Of a stretch of 64,000 nt of DNA, positions 7,851-17,004 are shown one piece after another. Position 1 is the first letter of the stretch. Every line of letters starts with the position of its first letter. Source of the DNA: an uncultured Pelagibacteraceae bacterium. Lineage in GTDB: Bacteria; Pseudomonadota; Alphaproteobacteria; Pelagibacterales; Pelagibacteraceae. The translations under genes and the position numbers were made by a program. Where the stretch lies: assembly GCA_902599665.1 (NCBI GenBank), contig CACKGK010000004.1, positions 1 to 64,000 of the forward strand, written 5' to 3'. The notes under the pieces were generated by a model that was not told the origin of the DNA, did no database searches, and was given only the letters and a program-made list of their open reading frames with translations.

Positions 7851-9026
7851 ATGAGCAATTCTTTTAAAACATTTTTAAAACATACTGCCAAAGATTTCCA
7901 TAATCACTCAGTAAATCCACCAGTTGTAAGAGCATCTACAATAATTTTTAAATCCATGAACGATATTAGAAAAACTCAGGATAAATATAAAAAAGATCCT
8001 CGTGGAGGATATTTTGATTATGGAAGACAGGGCACTTCAACGACGCACATTTTACAAAAAATACTTACAAAATTAGAAGAGTCTTATCATGTCTTTATAA
8101 CCCCTACTGGATTTGGATCTATTTTTTTAGCTATCTTTAGCGTTGTAAGACCAGGGGATGAAATTATAGTTGCTGATCCAGTTTACAATCCCACTAGAGT
8201 TCTTACACAAGATTTTTTAAAAGAATTTAATATTAAAACTACATTTTATAATCCTCACGATTTAAATTCACTAAATAAAATAATTAATAAAAAAACTAAA
8301 TTAATCTTTGTTGAAAATCCAGGAAGTAACTCATTTGAATTTCAGGATTTATCAAAAATAATATCAATAGCAAAAAAAAGAAAAGTTTTGACAGCAATTG
8401 ACAATACTTGGGCAACTCCATATTTTTTTAAACCAATGAAACTAGGTTTTGATATGTCAATTGTATCTGCCACTAAGTATTATTCAGGACATTCAGATGT
8501 AATGGGAGGGAGTTTAGCAGTTAACAAAAAAGTTTTTAAACATGTAGAGAAAACTCAAAAAATAATTGGTTTGAGATTAGGTCCTGATGATGCATATTTA
8601 ATAACAAGAGGTCTTAGGACCTTAGATGTAAGATTAGATAAACATCAAGAAAACGCTAAAAAAGTTGCAGCCTTTTTATCAAAAAATAAAAAAGTAAAAC
8701 TTTTATACCCATATTTGAAAGGGTCACTTAATTACAAATTATGGAAAAAATATTACTCAGGTGCCTCTGGATTAATGGGTCTTAAAATTAAAACAAAAAA
8801 TAAAAAATCTGTAATAAAGTTTGTTAATTCATTAAAATTGTTTGGTTATGGTTATAGCTGGGGAGGCTTTGAAAGTTTAGCGTTACATCAAAGTAAGGCA
8901 GAGAGAGGTAACAGGATTTACTCAGATATTAAAGATGATGAAACAATTGTAAGGCTACATGTTGGTCTCGAAGATCCAAAAGATTTAATTGAAGATTTGC
9001 AAAAATCGCTTAAATTCATTAAATGA
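7851..9026 (+). CDS. metC: Cystathionine beta-lyase-type PLP enzyme
   Basis: A Cys/Met-metabolism PLP enzyme of 391 residues, probably splitting cystathionine to homocysteine, pyruvate and ammonia. Typical parts are the start YDYGRQGTSTTHIL, the FVENPGSNSFEFQDL segment, the TAIDNTWATPYFF Asp loop and the PLP lysine in SATKYYSGHSDVMGG. The WGGFESLA near the C-terminus favours beta-lyase over gamma-synthase. The start MSNSFKTFLK is chosen because earlier in-frame ATGs lie in the promoter region of the divergent small gene. It overlaps the next gene by 4 nt (ATGA). Confidence 0.85.
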   Translation: MSNSFKTFLKHTAKDFHNHSVNPPVVRASTIIFKSMNDIRKTQDKYKKDPRGGYFDYGRQGTSTTHILQKILTKLEESYHVFITPTGFGSIFLAIFSVVRPGDEIIVADPVYNPTRVLTQDFLKEFNIKTTFYNPHDLNSLNKIINKKTKLIFVENPGSNSFEFQDLSKIISIAKKRKVLTAIDNTWATPYFFKPMKLGFDMSIVSATKYYSGHSDVMGGSLAVNKKVFKHVEKTQKIIGLRLGPDDAYLITRGLRTLDVRLDKHQENAKKVAAFLSKNKKVKLLYPYLKGSLNYKLWKKYYSGASGLMGLKIKTKNKKSVIKFVNSLKLFGYGYSWGGFESLALHQSKAERGNRIYSDIKDDETIVRLHVGLEDPKDLIEDLQKSLKFIK

Positions 9027-10246
9027 GTTCTGAAAAATTTTTCACTACAAAAAAAGCATTAATTACTTTGGTAGCAGCATCGTCTGTTGTAATTGTTTCA
9101 CTTGGAATAAGACAAACTTTTGGATTATTTTTTTTTGATTTTAATACTGACCTTGATATTTCTATTTCACACTTTGGATTTGTAGTTGGATTGCAGCTTT
9201 TGATGTGGGGAGTTTTTAGCCCTGTATTTGGATATATAACTGATAAGTATGGAGGTGCAGCAGCAATCTTTATTGGTTTTTTATTTTACTTAGCAGGGTT
9301 GTTACTTTTCTATTCTGGATTAAATACTGAATATTATTTTACATTAACAATTGGTTTATTAATTGGAATAGGTCTAGGTGGGACAGCTATAAGTATTCCT
9401 GTATCAGTTGTTGCAAAGCATTTTCCTTCCTCAAATAGAACAATTGCTACAGGGATTGTAACATGCGCAGGTTCATTTGGATTTTTTGTATCACCATTGC
9501 TGGTTAGATATTCTTTAATTGAAATAGGTTGGGAAATAACTATTTTATATTTCTGTATTTTATTAGGTATTGGCTTAATTGTATCATTATTTGTAAGTAC
9601 ACCAAAAATTCCAGCAGGAAGTAACAATCAAGATAATAAACAAACAGCTTCAGAGGCCTTAAGAGAAGCTTTCACTAATAAAAGTTTTATATTTTTAACA
9701 CTTGGATTTTTTGTCTGTGGTTGGCATATAGCTTTAGTAGCTACTCACATTCCAAAATATATGATGGATAAAGGGATGCCAGATTGGACAGCAGCAATGA
9801 TATTAGCATTAGTTGGAGTATTTAATATGATAGGAACTCTTGGTAGTGGTTATTTGGCTACTAGGTACAGTAAAAAGAAAGTTTTAAGTGCCATATACTT
9901 ATTAAGAGGAGTTTCTTTAATTTATTTTTTATTCCTACCACCAAGTATATTTAATTCTGTTGTATTTGGTGTAACGTTTGGACTTTTATGGCTTTCTACT
10001 GTTCCACCAACGAACGGTTTAGTAGGGTACATTTTTGGAACAAAACACTTAGGTCTTTTATACGGTATCGTATTTGTTAGTCATCAGATTGGGTCTTTTC
10101 TCGGAGCTTATCTTGGGGGAGTTTTTTATGAGATGTATGGAAATTTTGATTATGCATGGTACGCATCTATCGCATTATCAATTTTTGCAGGCGTGATACA
10201 TTTACCTATTATAGAGAAAACAATTGAAAGAGCTCAACCAGCATAA
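9023..10246 (+). CDS. Major facilitator superfamily transporter
   Basis: A 407-residue carrier with twelve hydrophobic helices. The loop between helices 2 and 3 has the MFS signature GYITDKYGGAAA, and a shortened repeat LATRYSKKKVL occurs in the second half. The overall pattern (IRQTFGLFFFDF near the start, TVPPTNGLVGYIFG late) resembles oxalate/formate- and monocarboxylate-type carriers. The substrate is unknown. It overlaps metC by 4 nt and pabB by 23 nt, so it is cotranscribed with both. Confidence 0.85.
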   Translation: MSSEKFFTTKKALITLVAASSVVIVSLGIRQTFGLFFFDFNTDLDISISHFGFVVGLQLLMWGVFSPVFGYITDKYGGAAAIFIGFLFYLAGLLLFYSGLNTEYYFTLTIGLLIGIGLGGTAISIPVSVVAKHFPSSNRTIATGIVTCAGSFGFFVSPLLVRYSLIEIGWEITILYFCILLGIGLIVSLFVSTPKIPAGSNNQDNKQTASEALREAFTNKSFIFLTLGFFVCGWHIALVATHIPKYMMDKGMPDWTAAMILALVGVFNMIGTLGSGYLATRYSKKKVLSAIYLLRGVSLIYFLFLPPSIFNSVVFGVTFGLLWLSTVPPTNGLVGYIFGTKHLGLLYGIVFVSHQIGSFLGAYLGGVFYEMYGNFDYAWYASIALSIFAGVIHLPIIEKTIERAQPA

Positions 10247-11438
10247 ACTTAAATTTAATAAATATTTAGAAAAACTTTATCAGTCTAATAAGCCTCTTAT
10301 TATCTATAAAGTTGACGGGGGTTATAATATTTATACAGATTTTTCAAAGAAGATAACGCTTAACAAAAATAATATTGCAAAATTTTTAAATACCTTTTCT
10401 TCGAAAAAATATAGAAAAGAAACTGACTTATATGTGGGATTTTTTGGTTATGAGATTTTATGTAGTCTTTTAAATTTATCTTTAAAAAATCAAAAAAAAA
10501 TGAACTTCTACAAAGGTATTTTTTATAAGCCTGAAACATTAATAAAAATAAGAAACAAGATTATAATTCATTCAAATTTAAAAAAAGCAAAATTCAATAA
10601 AGTATTTCAAAAAACTAAAATTCTCAGCCCTTTCAAACTAAATATAGACTTTAATAAATATCAAAAAATATTTGATACATTTTCAAGAAAAATTAGAGAA
10701 GGAGAAACTTATCAAATAAAAATATGTACAAAATATAAGAATAGATCGACTATTAATTCAGTAAATTTCTTTTGGAAACTTATGAAGATAAACTCCTCGC
10801 CCGAATCATTTATGATAAGAGATAAAGATTATTCAATAGTTAGCTGTTCACCTGAAACTTTAATTCACAGGGTAGGCAATCTTATTACTACTAAACCTAT
10901 TGCGGGAACCCTAAAAAAAAATAAATATACAACAAAATCTAAAGCTCTCAAATTCTTTAGAAATAACATCAAAGAGACTAAAGAACATAATATGATTGTT
11001 GATCTTGAAAGAAACGATTTATCTAGAATATGCAAACCAGGTACAGTAAAAATCAAAAAACAAAAATATGTGGAAGAATATAAGCACCTATATCACTACG
11101 TAACTAGCATTATTGGAAAATTAAATCAAAAAACATCTGTTAAAGAAATAATTAAGTCAATGATGCCAGGTGGATCTGTCATTGGTTGTCCTAAAATAAG
11201 AACATTGGAATTACTTAATTCGCAAGAAAAAGAGGATAGAAATATTTTTACTGGAAGTTTTGGATATATAAAATTTAATCAGGATATGCGGTTTAATATA
11301 ATTATTAGATCAATTTTAAACTTTAAAAACAGATCAGAAATATCTGCAGCTTCTGGGGTTGTGTTGGATAGCAATTCAAAAAAAGAATTCAATGAAAACT
11401 TTATCAAAGCAAAATCACTTTTGGAATTATTTAAATGA
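10224..11438 (+). CDS. pabB: Chorismate-utilising synthase component I, probably aminodeoxychorismate synthase
   Basis: Uses chorismate and ammonia from PabA to give 4-amino-4-deoxychorismate on the way to folate. At 404 residues the chorismate-binding domain fills the C-terminal two thirds: GETYQIKIC near 160, CSPET at 208-212, the LERNDLSR motif at 261-268, PGGSVIGCPK at 315-324 and ASGVVLDS. The residue after PI is Ala227 (PIAGT), whereas the well-studied PabB has Lys there (PIKGT) and TrpE has Ala. The operon with pabA and pabC argues for the folate role; anthranilate synthase is the alternative. Confidence 0.8.
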   Translation: MKELNQHKLKFNKYLEKLYQSNKPLIIYKVDGGYNIYTDFSKKITLNKNNIAKFLNTFSSKKYRKETDLYVGFFGYEILCSLLNLSLKNQKKMNFYKGIFYKPETLIKIRNKIIIHSNLKKAKFNKVFQKTKILSPFKLNIDFNKYQKIFDTFSRKIREGETYQIKICTKYKNRSTINSVNFFWKLMKINSSPESFMIRDKDYSIVSCSPETLIHRVGNLITTKPIAGTLKKNKYTTKSKALKFFRNNIKETKEHNMIVDLERNDLSRICKPGTVKIKKQKYVEEYKHLYHYVTSIIGKLNQKTSVKEIIKSMMPGGSVIGCPKIRTLELLNSQEKEDRNIFTGSFGYIKFNQDMRFNIIIRSILNFKNRSEISAASGVVLDSNSKKEFNENFIKAKSLLELFK

Positions 11439-11992
11439 TTTATATTATTGATCATCAAGATTCATTTACATGGAACGTGGTTCACCAATTTTCTGAATTT
11501 GATGAAGTATATTGCTCAAATTACTTTGATATAAATAAAAATTTATTAGATAAATGTAACACGATTGTATTTTCTCCCGGACCAGGTTCACCAAAAGATT
11601 ATCCAACATCTATAAAGATTTATAATAAATTCAAAGGAGCAAAAAAAATTATTGGTATCTGTCTTGGTTATCAATTGATCTTACACAGTGAAAATGGAAA
11701 GATTATTCAGCAAAAAAATATTTACCATGGTTTTCAATCGACTGTTAAAGTTACAAGCAATAATTCTATTTTTAAAAAAAATTCAATTTTTAAAGTTGGC
11801 AGGTACCATTCACTCAAGTTAAAAGAACCTTTTATGAAAGAAAAATTTAATATCACAATGAGATGTACTAAATCTGATATAGCAATGGGTTTCGAAAATA
11901 CTCAAGATGATGTATATGGATTTCAGTTTCACCCAGAATCTTTTTTGACAAATAATGGTAAAATACTTATTAAAAAAATCTTATCAGCTTAA
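11435..11992 (+). CDS. pabA: Aminodeoxychorismate synthase glutamine amidotransferase component
   Basis: A class I glutamine amidotransferase of 185 residues that supplies ammonia to component I. The catalytic Cys76 sits in GICLGYQ, and His166 and Glu168 are in FQFHPES. The oxyanion segment FSPGPGSP is present. The start DHQDSFTWN differs slightly from the usual DNYDSFTYN. It overlaps pabB by 4 nt and pabC by 38 nt. Confidence 0.88.
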   Translation: MIYIIDHQDSFTWNVVHQFSEFDEVYCSNYFDINKNLLDKCNTIVFSPGPGSPKDYPTSIKIYNKFKGAKKIIGICLGYQLILHSENGKIIQQKNIYHGFQSTVKVTSNNSIFKKNSIFKVGRYHSLKLKEPFMKEKFNITMRCTKSDIAMGFENTQDDVYGFQFHPESFLTNNGKILIKKILSA

Positions 11993-12725
11993 AAACTTTA
12001 AAGAAATTGAGTTTGATGATCTATGGAACAAGGATGGAGTTTTTACAACAATGTGGATCTATAATAAGCCACCTAAAATTCTTTTTTTTAAAACACACAT
12101 TGATAATTTAATAAAATCATTAAAGGCTTACAATATCTATGATAAAGGAATAAAAAGTAAAATATTAAAATTAATAAATGAAAATATAGATAAAACCAAA
12201 TCTTATAATCATTTACTCAGAGTTGCTTTAAATAAAAAAACTATTTCCATATCACTTAGAGATAGAGTTAAACCTAAGCAAAAATTTGGTATTAAATTAG
12301 TCCACTATGAAAGAGTGAAACCTGAATATAAAAATTTAAAATATAAAAAAATACTAGGTTACTTATCGAAAATGAATACATCAAAACAAGACATTGCTTT
12401 ATGTGTAAATAATAAAATATTTGAAACTGGAACTTCAAATTTATTATTTGTTAAAAAGAACAAAATTTATTCAGCAAAAAATAAATATTATAGAGGAGTA
12501 AACCTTAAATTTTATGAAAAAAAATTTAATATTATTAAAAAAGATATTTATCTAAAAGAATTAAATCAATTTGATGAAATCTTGCTAGTTGGTTCTGGCA
12601 AAGGTGTTGTTTCTACAAGTTATATTGTAGATAGAAATTGGAAGAGAAGAAAAAGCAAAATATTTAATTCAATGTACAAAACTTTTGAAAAAGAGTTTAA
12701 AAAAGAAAAATATATTTATATTTAA
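11955..12725 (+). CDS. pabC: Class IV PLP aminotransferase, probably aminodeoxychorismate lyase
   Basis: A 256-residue fold-IV PLP protein, last of a pabB-pabA-pabC set, so probably removes pyruvate from aminodeoxychorismate to give p-aminobenzoate. Family features are DGVFTTMWIYN near the start, the likely PLP lysine Lys132 in KKILGYL, Glu157 in IFETGTSN, and GKGVVSTSYI near the end. The sequence is divergent and Lys-rich. The ATG at 11955 lies inside pabA; no better start is visible. D-amino acid or branched-chain aminotransferase activity cannot be excluded. Confidence 0.75.
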   Translation: MVKYLLKKSYQLKNFKEIEFDDLWNKDGVFTTMWIYNKPPKILFFKTHIDNLIKSLKAYNIYDKGIKSKILKLINENIDKTKSYNHLLRVALNKKTISISLRDRVKPKQKFGIKLVHYERVKPEYKNLKYKKILGYLSKMNTSKQDIALCVNNKIFETGTSNLLFVKKNKIYSAKNKYYRGVNLKFYEKKFNIIKKDIYLKELNQFDEILLVGSGKGVVSTSYIVDRNWKRRKSKIFNSMYKTFEKEFKKEKYIYI

Positions 12726-12728
12726 AAA

Positions 12729-13130
12729 ATGAGAGATCCCAATAATCCATGTTTATTTTGCAATATATCCAAAAATGATTTCGAACTAGAAAATGAATTG
12801 GCTTATGCTAGTTATGATACTTACCCAGTTTCAAAGTATCATGCTTTAATTGTTCCCAAAAGACATGTAGAAAATTATTTTGAACTACATAATGAGGAAG
12901 TCCTTGCTTGTGATGCACTTCTAAAAGAACTTAAAAAAATACTTGAGTATAAAGATAATACAATTGAAGGATTTAATGTTGGATCAAACTCTGGTAAAAC
13001 TGCAGGACAATCAATTAATCATTGTCATATTCATCTGATTCCAAGAAGATCGGGAGACGTTGAAAACCCACAAGGTGGCGTAAGAAGCGTAATTTCCTCC
13101 AAACAACATTATGTGCGTAAAACCAAATAA
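12729..13130 (+). CDS. HIT-family nucleotide hydrolase
   Basis: A 133-residue histidine-triad protein. The HCHIH motif is at residues 98-102 (HCHIHLIPRR), with a possible zinc-binding CLFC at 8-11. HIT proteins hydrolyse AMP-lysine-type phosphoramidates or dinucleoside polyphosphates; the exact substrate is not shown. It follows pabC by 3 bp and is probably the last gene of this operon. Confidence 0.88.
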   Translation: MRDPNNPCLFCNISKNDFELENELAYASYDTYPVSKYHALIVPKRHVENYFELHNEEVLACDALLKELKKILEYKDNTIEGFNVGSNSGKTAGQSINHCHIHLIPRRSGDVENPQGGVRSVISSKQHYVRKTK

Positions 13131-13226
13131 TAATTACAATTATAAGCTGTTGAAATGTCATTATATCGCGGTTGATCTATTTAAATAAGTGTACTAGAAA
13201 TCTTATGCGGAAGGAACAAATTCACA

Positions 13227-14027
13227 ATGATATCTACTAATCCATTTTTAATACTTGCAGAGACAGTACCACCATTTTTGATGCAATCTTTTGTTATTTT
13301 AATGGGTTTACTAATTTTAATTGGAACAGTTATGGATATTATTCATAAAAAAAATGTGAAGTATTTCTTTAACAATGCAAAAAAAGCAAAATTATCAGCT
13401 ACAAAAACCTTATCAACAGGAGAGAGAATATCTGTGATTTCAAAAACTATAGCAAGCGACATTGCTACTACATCAGAACTTGGAGCAGGTAAAAGAAGAG
13501 TGGCGCATGTAATGGGAATGTATGGAACAATTTTGTTTTGGATTGGATCAGTTGTGATGATATTTTTTTATACTACCCCAAATTCAGTAACACCTGCTTT
13601 TTGGCCAATCATCTGGCATGTTGGTGCGGCTTTAACAGTTCTAGGTGGAGGTTGGTTTTGGTTTTTTTTAAGAGTTGATGTCTACTCCGAAGCTCAGCCA
13701 TGGTATAGAATTATCCAAGCTGACTTATTTGTACTTGCATTGATTGCATCCTCATTGTTTGGATTAATTTGGTCATATCTTCAATCTTTAAACTTGCAAG
13801 GCAGATGGGATGATTTTGTATTTTTAGCTTTATTTATAGTTGCAAATTTAGTTTTATTTGGTGGTGTATATTGGTCTAAATTTGCTCATATGTTTTACAA
13901 ACCGGGTGCCGCTTTACAAAAAAATTTAGCGGAAGCTGATGGATCTAGAGATAATCTTCCTCCTGAAGCTGACGCTCCTGAGCAATTTGGCCTAGGTATA
14001 AAAAGAGAAGAGCCAAAACATTATTAA
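13227..14027 (+). CDS. aprM: AprM-type membrane anchor of adenylylsulfate reductase
   Basis: A 266-residue membrane protein with about five or six helices and a soluble C-terminal tail ending in KREEPKHY. It lies directly before aprB and aprA, the arrangement known for SAR11 and sulfur oxidisers, where AprM is thought to pass electrons between AprAB and the quinone pool. Helices include MYGTILFWIGSVVMIFFY and LTVLGGGWFWFFL. The functional call rests mostly on position. The ATG follows a GGAAGGA ribosome site; the 96 bp upstream probably hold the operon promoter. Confidence 0.78.
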   Translation: MISTNPFLILAETVPPFLMQSFVILMGLLILIGTVMDIIHKKNVKYFFNNAKKAKLSATKTLSTGERISVISKTIASDIATTSELGAGKRRVAHVMGMYGTILFWIGSVVMIFFYTTPNSVTPAFWPIIWHVGAALTVLGGGWFWFFLRVDVYSEAQPWYRIIQADLFVLALIASSLFGLIWSYLQSLNLQGRWDDFVFLALFIVANLVLFGGVYWSKFAHMFYKPGAALQKNLAEADGSRDNLPPEADAPEQFGLGIKREEPKHY

Positions 14028-14061
14028 TATGATAGAGAATTCAAAGGAGAAAATATAAATT

Positions 14062-14532
14062 ATGTCAACTTTTGTGTACATGACCAGATGTGATGGCTGT
14101 GGTCACTGTGTGGATATATGTCCATCAGATATTATGCATATTGATGAAACTATAAGAAGAGCGAAAAATATTGAACCAAACTTTTGTTGGGAATGTTACT
14201 CATGTGTTAAAGCATGCCCGAACCATGCAATTGATGTAAGAGGATATGCAGATTTTGCTCCAATGGGTCATAGTGTAAGAGTTAGAAGAGAAGAGGAAAA
14301 AGGAACTATTTCATGGAGAATAAAATTTAGAAATGGAACTGAAAAGAATTTTGTGTCGCCGATAACTACTAAGCCTTGGGGTAAATTTATTCCAAAATTA
14401 GCTGAGGGAGATAAGCCCAATCAAGGAGAAATTAATTCTCAAATATTATACTCAGAACCAGAGGGATTAAATACAAATAAAGAATTACCAAAAGTAGATA
14501 AGAGTGCTTTTAAAAAAGGGGTTTATTATTAA
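14062..14532 (+). CDS. aprB: Adenylylsulfate reductase beta subunit (two 4Fe-4S clusters)
   Basis: The electron-transfer subunit of APS reductase, 156 residues. Two cluster motifs are intact: CDGCGHCVDICP in the first 25 residues and CWECYSCVKACP around 45-56, followed by the typical FAPMGHSVRVRREEEKGTISW beta segment. An AAAGGAG ribosome site precedes the ATG. It overlaps aprA by one base (TAATGG). In this aerobic context the enzyme probably runs toward APS, oxidising sulfite. Confidence 0.95.
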   Translation: MSTFVYMTRCDGCGHCVDICPSDIMHIDETIRRAKNIEPNFCWECYSCVKACPNHAIDVRGYADFAPMGHSVRVRREEEKGTISWRIKFRNGTEKNFVSPITTKPWGKFIPKLAEGDKPNQGEINSQILYSEPEGLNTNKELPKVDKSAFKKGVYY

Positions 14533-16388
14533 TGGCTAGAAAAACTATAGTAGAAAATTGCGATGTTTTAGTTGTTGGTGGAGGAATGGCTGGAACTGGT
14601 GCAACTTTCGAGGCTAGACATTGGGGTAGAGATTTAAAAATAGTTTGTGTTGAAAAAGCAAATATAGATAGAAGCGGTGCAGTTGCTCAGGGACTTTATG
14701 CAATCAATTGCTACATGGGAATGCAATGGGGTGAAAACCAACCTGAGGACCATGTAAGATATGCAAGAAATGATTTAATGGGATTAGTCAGAGAAGATTT
14801 AGGATATGACATGGCTCGTCACGTAGATTCAACTGTTCATATGTTTGATGAATGGGGTTTGCCAATGATGAAAAATAAAGAGACAGGTAGATACCAAAGA
14901 GAAGGTAAATGGCAAATAATGATACATGGCGAAAGTTATAAACCAATTGTTGCAGAGGCAGCAAAAAAATCTGCAGATAAAATTTACAACAGAATAATGA
15001 TCACCCATCTATTAATGGACGAAAATAATGAAAATAGAGTTGGTGGAGCAGTTGGATTTAACATGAGAACAGGTGACTACCACGTATTTAAGTCAAAAAC
15101 AGTTATTGTTGCTGCTGGAGGAGCTTCACATATTTTCAAACCTAGAGCTGTGGGTGAGGGAATGGGAAGAACTTGGTACGCTCCATGGAGTAATGGATCG
15201 GCGTATGCATTACCTATTGCTGCTGGAGCTAAAATGACTCAAATGGAGAATAGAATTGTTCTATGTAGATTTAAAGATGGGTATGGACCGGTTGGCGCTT
15301 ATTTCTTACATTTAAAAACATATACACAAAATGCTAACGGTGAAAATTATGAGAAAAAATGGTACGAAAAAACCAAAGAATTAGTTGGAGAGTATATTGA
15401 TCATCATCCTACTCCTACATGTTTACGTAACCATGCTTTCATCCAAGAAACAATGGCCGGTGGTGGACCAATTCATATGGTGACGAAGGAAGCATTCCAA
15501 GATCCACACTTAGAAACAGTTGGATGGGAAAATTTCTTAGGTATGACAGTTGGACAAGCAGTTGTATGGGCTTCACAAAATATAGATCCAAAGTACACAA
15601 ACCCTGAGTTAACAACATCGGAGCCTTATGTTATGGGTTCTCACGCCACGTGTTCAGGAGCATGGGTGAGTGGACCAGAAGATTTATCTCCACCTGAATA
15701 TTTCTGGGGATACAACAGAATGACAACAATTCAAGGCTTATTCGGTGCTGGGGATACTGTCGGTGGAAGCGCTCATAAATTCTCATCTGGATCATTTACT
15801 GAAGGAAGACTAGCTGCAAAAGCTGCTGTAAAATATATAGAAGATCAAAAGGCAAATGATATTGAAGTAAGTGATAAACAATGTGACGATTTCAAGGAGG
15901 CTATCTATAAACCCTTAGAAAATTACACAGTAGGAAGAAATGAAATAACGGGTGGAACAGTTTCTCCGAGCTACATTTCTCCAATCCAAGGTTTACAAAG
16001 GCTACAAAAGATTATGGATGAGTATGTAGGCGGGATTAGCTACAATTACATGACGAACGAAAATACTCTTAAAAAAGGCCTTGAGCTACTTGCATGGCTT
16101 GAAGAAGACTTAGAAAATGTTGGAGCTGAGGATTATCACCAACTTATGAGAGCTTGGGAGCTAAAACATAGAACAATTACATCTCAATGTGTAACAGAGC
16201 ATACTTTGTTCAGACAAGAAACTCGTTGGCCAGGTTATTATTATCGAGGGGATTATATGAAATTAGATGATGAAAATTGGCATTGTCTCACCCTATCTAG
16301 AAGAGACCCTAAAACTGGGAAGTTTACTATGGAAAAAGCACCTGTTTATCACATAGTTGATGAAAAAGAGAAAAAAGAAGCTTCTTAA
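14532..16388 (+). CDS. aprA: Adenylylsulfate reductase alpha subunit (FAD)
   Basis: The 618-residue catalytic FAD subunit, which interconverts AMP + sulfite and APS. The dinucleotide motif VVGGGMAGTGATFEA is at the N-terminus, and other family pieces include GAVAQGLYAINCYMG, the active-site region around RNHAFIQETMAGGGPIHM, and FGAGDTVGGSAHKFSSGSF. It is full length for the family. Together with the neighbouring sulfonate lyases it probably serves to dispose of sulfite from organosulfonates rather than sulfate reduction. No ATP-sulfurylase gene is seen in the window. Confidence 0.95.
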   Translation: MARKTIVENCDVLVVGGGMAGTGATFEARHWGRDLKIVCVEKANIDRSGAVAQGLYAINCYMGMQWGENQPEDHVRYARNDLMGLVREDLGYDMARHVDSTVHMFDEWGLPMMKNKETGRYQREGKWQIMIHGESYKPIVAEAAKKSADKIYNRIMITHLLMDENNENRVGGAVGFNMRTGDYHVFKSKTVIVAAGGASHIFKPRAVGEGMGRTWYAPWSNGSAYALPIAAGAKMTQMENRIVLCRFKDGYGPVGAYFLHLKTYTQNANGENYEKKWYEKTKELVGEYIDHHPTPTCLRNHAFIQETMAGGGPIHMVTKEAFQDPHLETVGWENFLGMTVGQAVVWASQNIDPKYTNPELTTSEPYVMGSHATCSGAWVSGPEDLSPPEYFWGYNRMTTIQGLFGAGDTVGGSAHKFSSGSFTEGRLAAKAAVKYIEDQKANDIEVSDKQCDDFKEAIYKPLENYTVGRNEITGGTVSPSYISPIQGLQRLQKIMDEYVGGISYNYMTNENTLKKGLELLAWLEEDLENVGAEDYHQLMRAWELKHRTITSQCVTEHTLFRQETRWPGYYYRGDYMKLDDENWHCLTLSRRDPKTGKFTMEKAPVYHIVDEKEKKEAS

Positions 16389-16406
16389 ATTCAACAGATC
16401 ATATAA

Positions 16407-16757
16407 ATGGCTTTATTAGATAAATCCGATGAGGAAATTATTAAAATAGCTGAACCTATTTGGGCAAACCTAGTTAAATCATCAAATATAAAAGATTACG
16501 GTGGATTTACAAGGGATCTGTCATCACAAATGATGTATGGAGCTAATGAGGTTGAACTTGGCAAACAATGGGCAGGAAATAAATTGATTTCGAGTTTAAC
16601 TGAAGGATGTGAAGCCATAGGGTGTCTAAGAAGAGGTTTATATATAACTATCTTATATAAACAGACTAGCACTGAGATACCAGGTGACTTTCTTGGAAGA
16701 TTAGTTCTTGGAGAAGAAGGAGAAGAGATAAAAGTCTTCGGGGCAACTATTTTCTAA
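16407..16757 (+). CDS. Uncharacterised small protein cotranscribed with aprA
   Basis: A soluble 116-residue protein starting 18 bp after aprA on the same strand. I do not recognise the family. It opens with an acidic helix (LLDKSDEEIIKIAEPIW), has a conserved-looking core with GCEAIGCLRRGLYITILYKQ containing two Cys residues, and ends in short strands with GDFLGRLVLGEEGEEIKVFG. There is no signal peptide or membrane segment. Position suggests a helper of the Apr complex or of sulfite handling; that is inference. Confidence 0.8.
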   Translation: MALLDKSDEEIIKIAEPIWANLVKSSNIKDYGGFTRDLSSQMMYGANEVELGKQWAGNKLISSLTEGCEAIGCLRRGLYITILYKQTSTEIPGDFLGRLVLGEEGEEIKVFGATIF

Positions 16758-16807
16758 ACAGATAAAATAATATTTGCATTTATCACAACCTGTGGTATTC
16801 CGCGAGT

Positions 16808-16954
16808 ATGTTTCAAATAATAAATAATAATTTAAAAAAATTACTATTATTCTTTGAAAATCAATTAAGCAAAATAATTAAATCTTTTTTATACCTTTTT
16901 ATCTTCTTTGCTTGGGGTATTATAATCCTTAGCACAGCCCAAAATTTTATCTAA
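16808..16954 (+). CDS. Possible small membrane peptide, 48 residues
   Basis: In the 247 bp gap between the aprA-linked gene and the TauE/SafE gene, an ATG frame encodes a mostly polar first half (MFQIINNNLKKLLLFFENQ) and one hydrophobic helix (FLYLFIFFAWGIIILS), ending STAQNFI. No ribosome site is evident, and I recognise no family. The regular helix in an otherwise empty gap is the only support. The remaining bases of the gap show no hairpin with a T run. Confidence 0.3.
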   Translation: MFQIINNNLKKLLLFFENQLSKIIKSFLYLFIFFAWGIIILSTAQNFI

Positions 16955-17004
16955 AAATATTCATATTTATTGACTTTGTATTCTTAGAGGAATAGTTACT
17001 TCAT

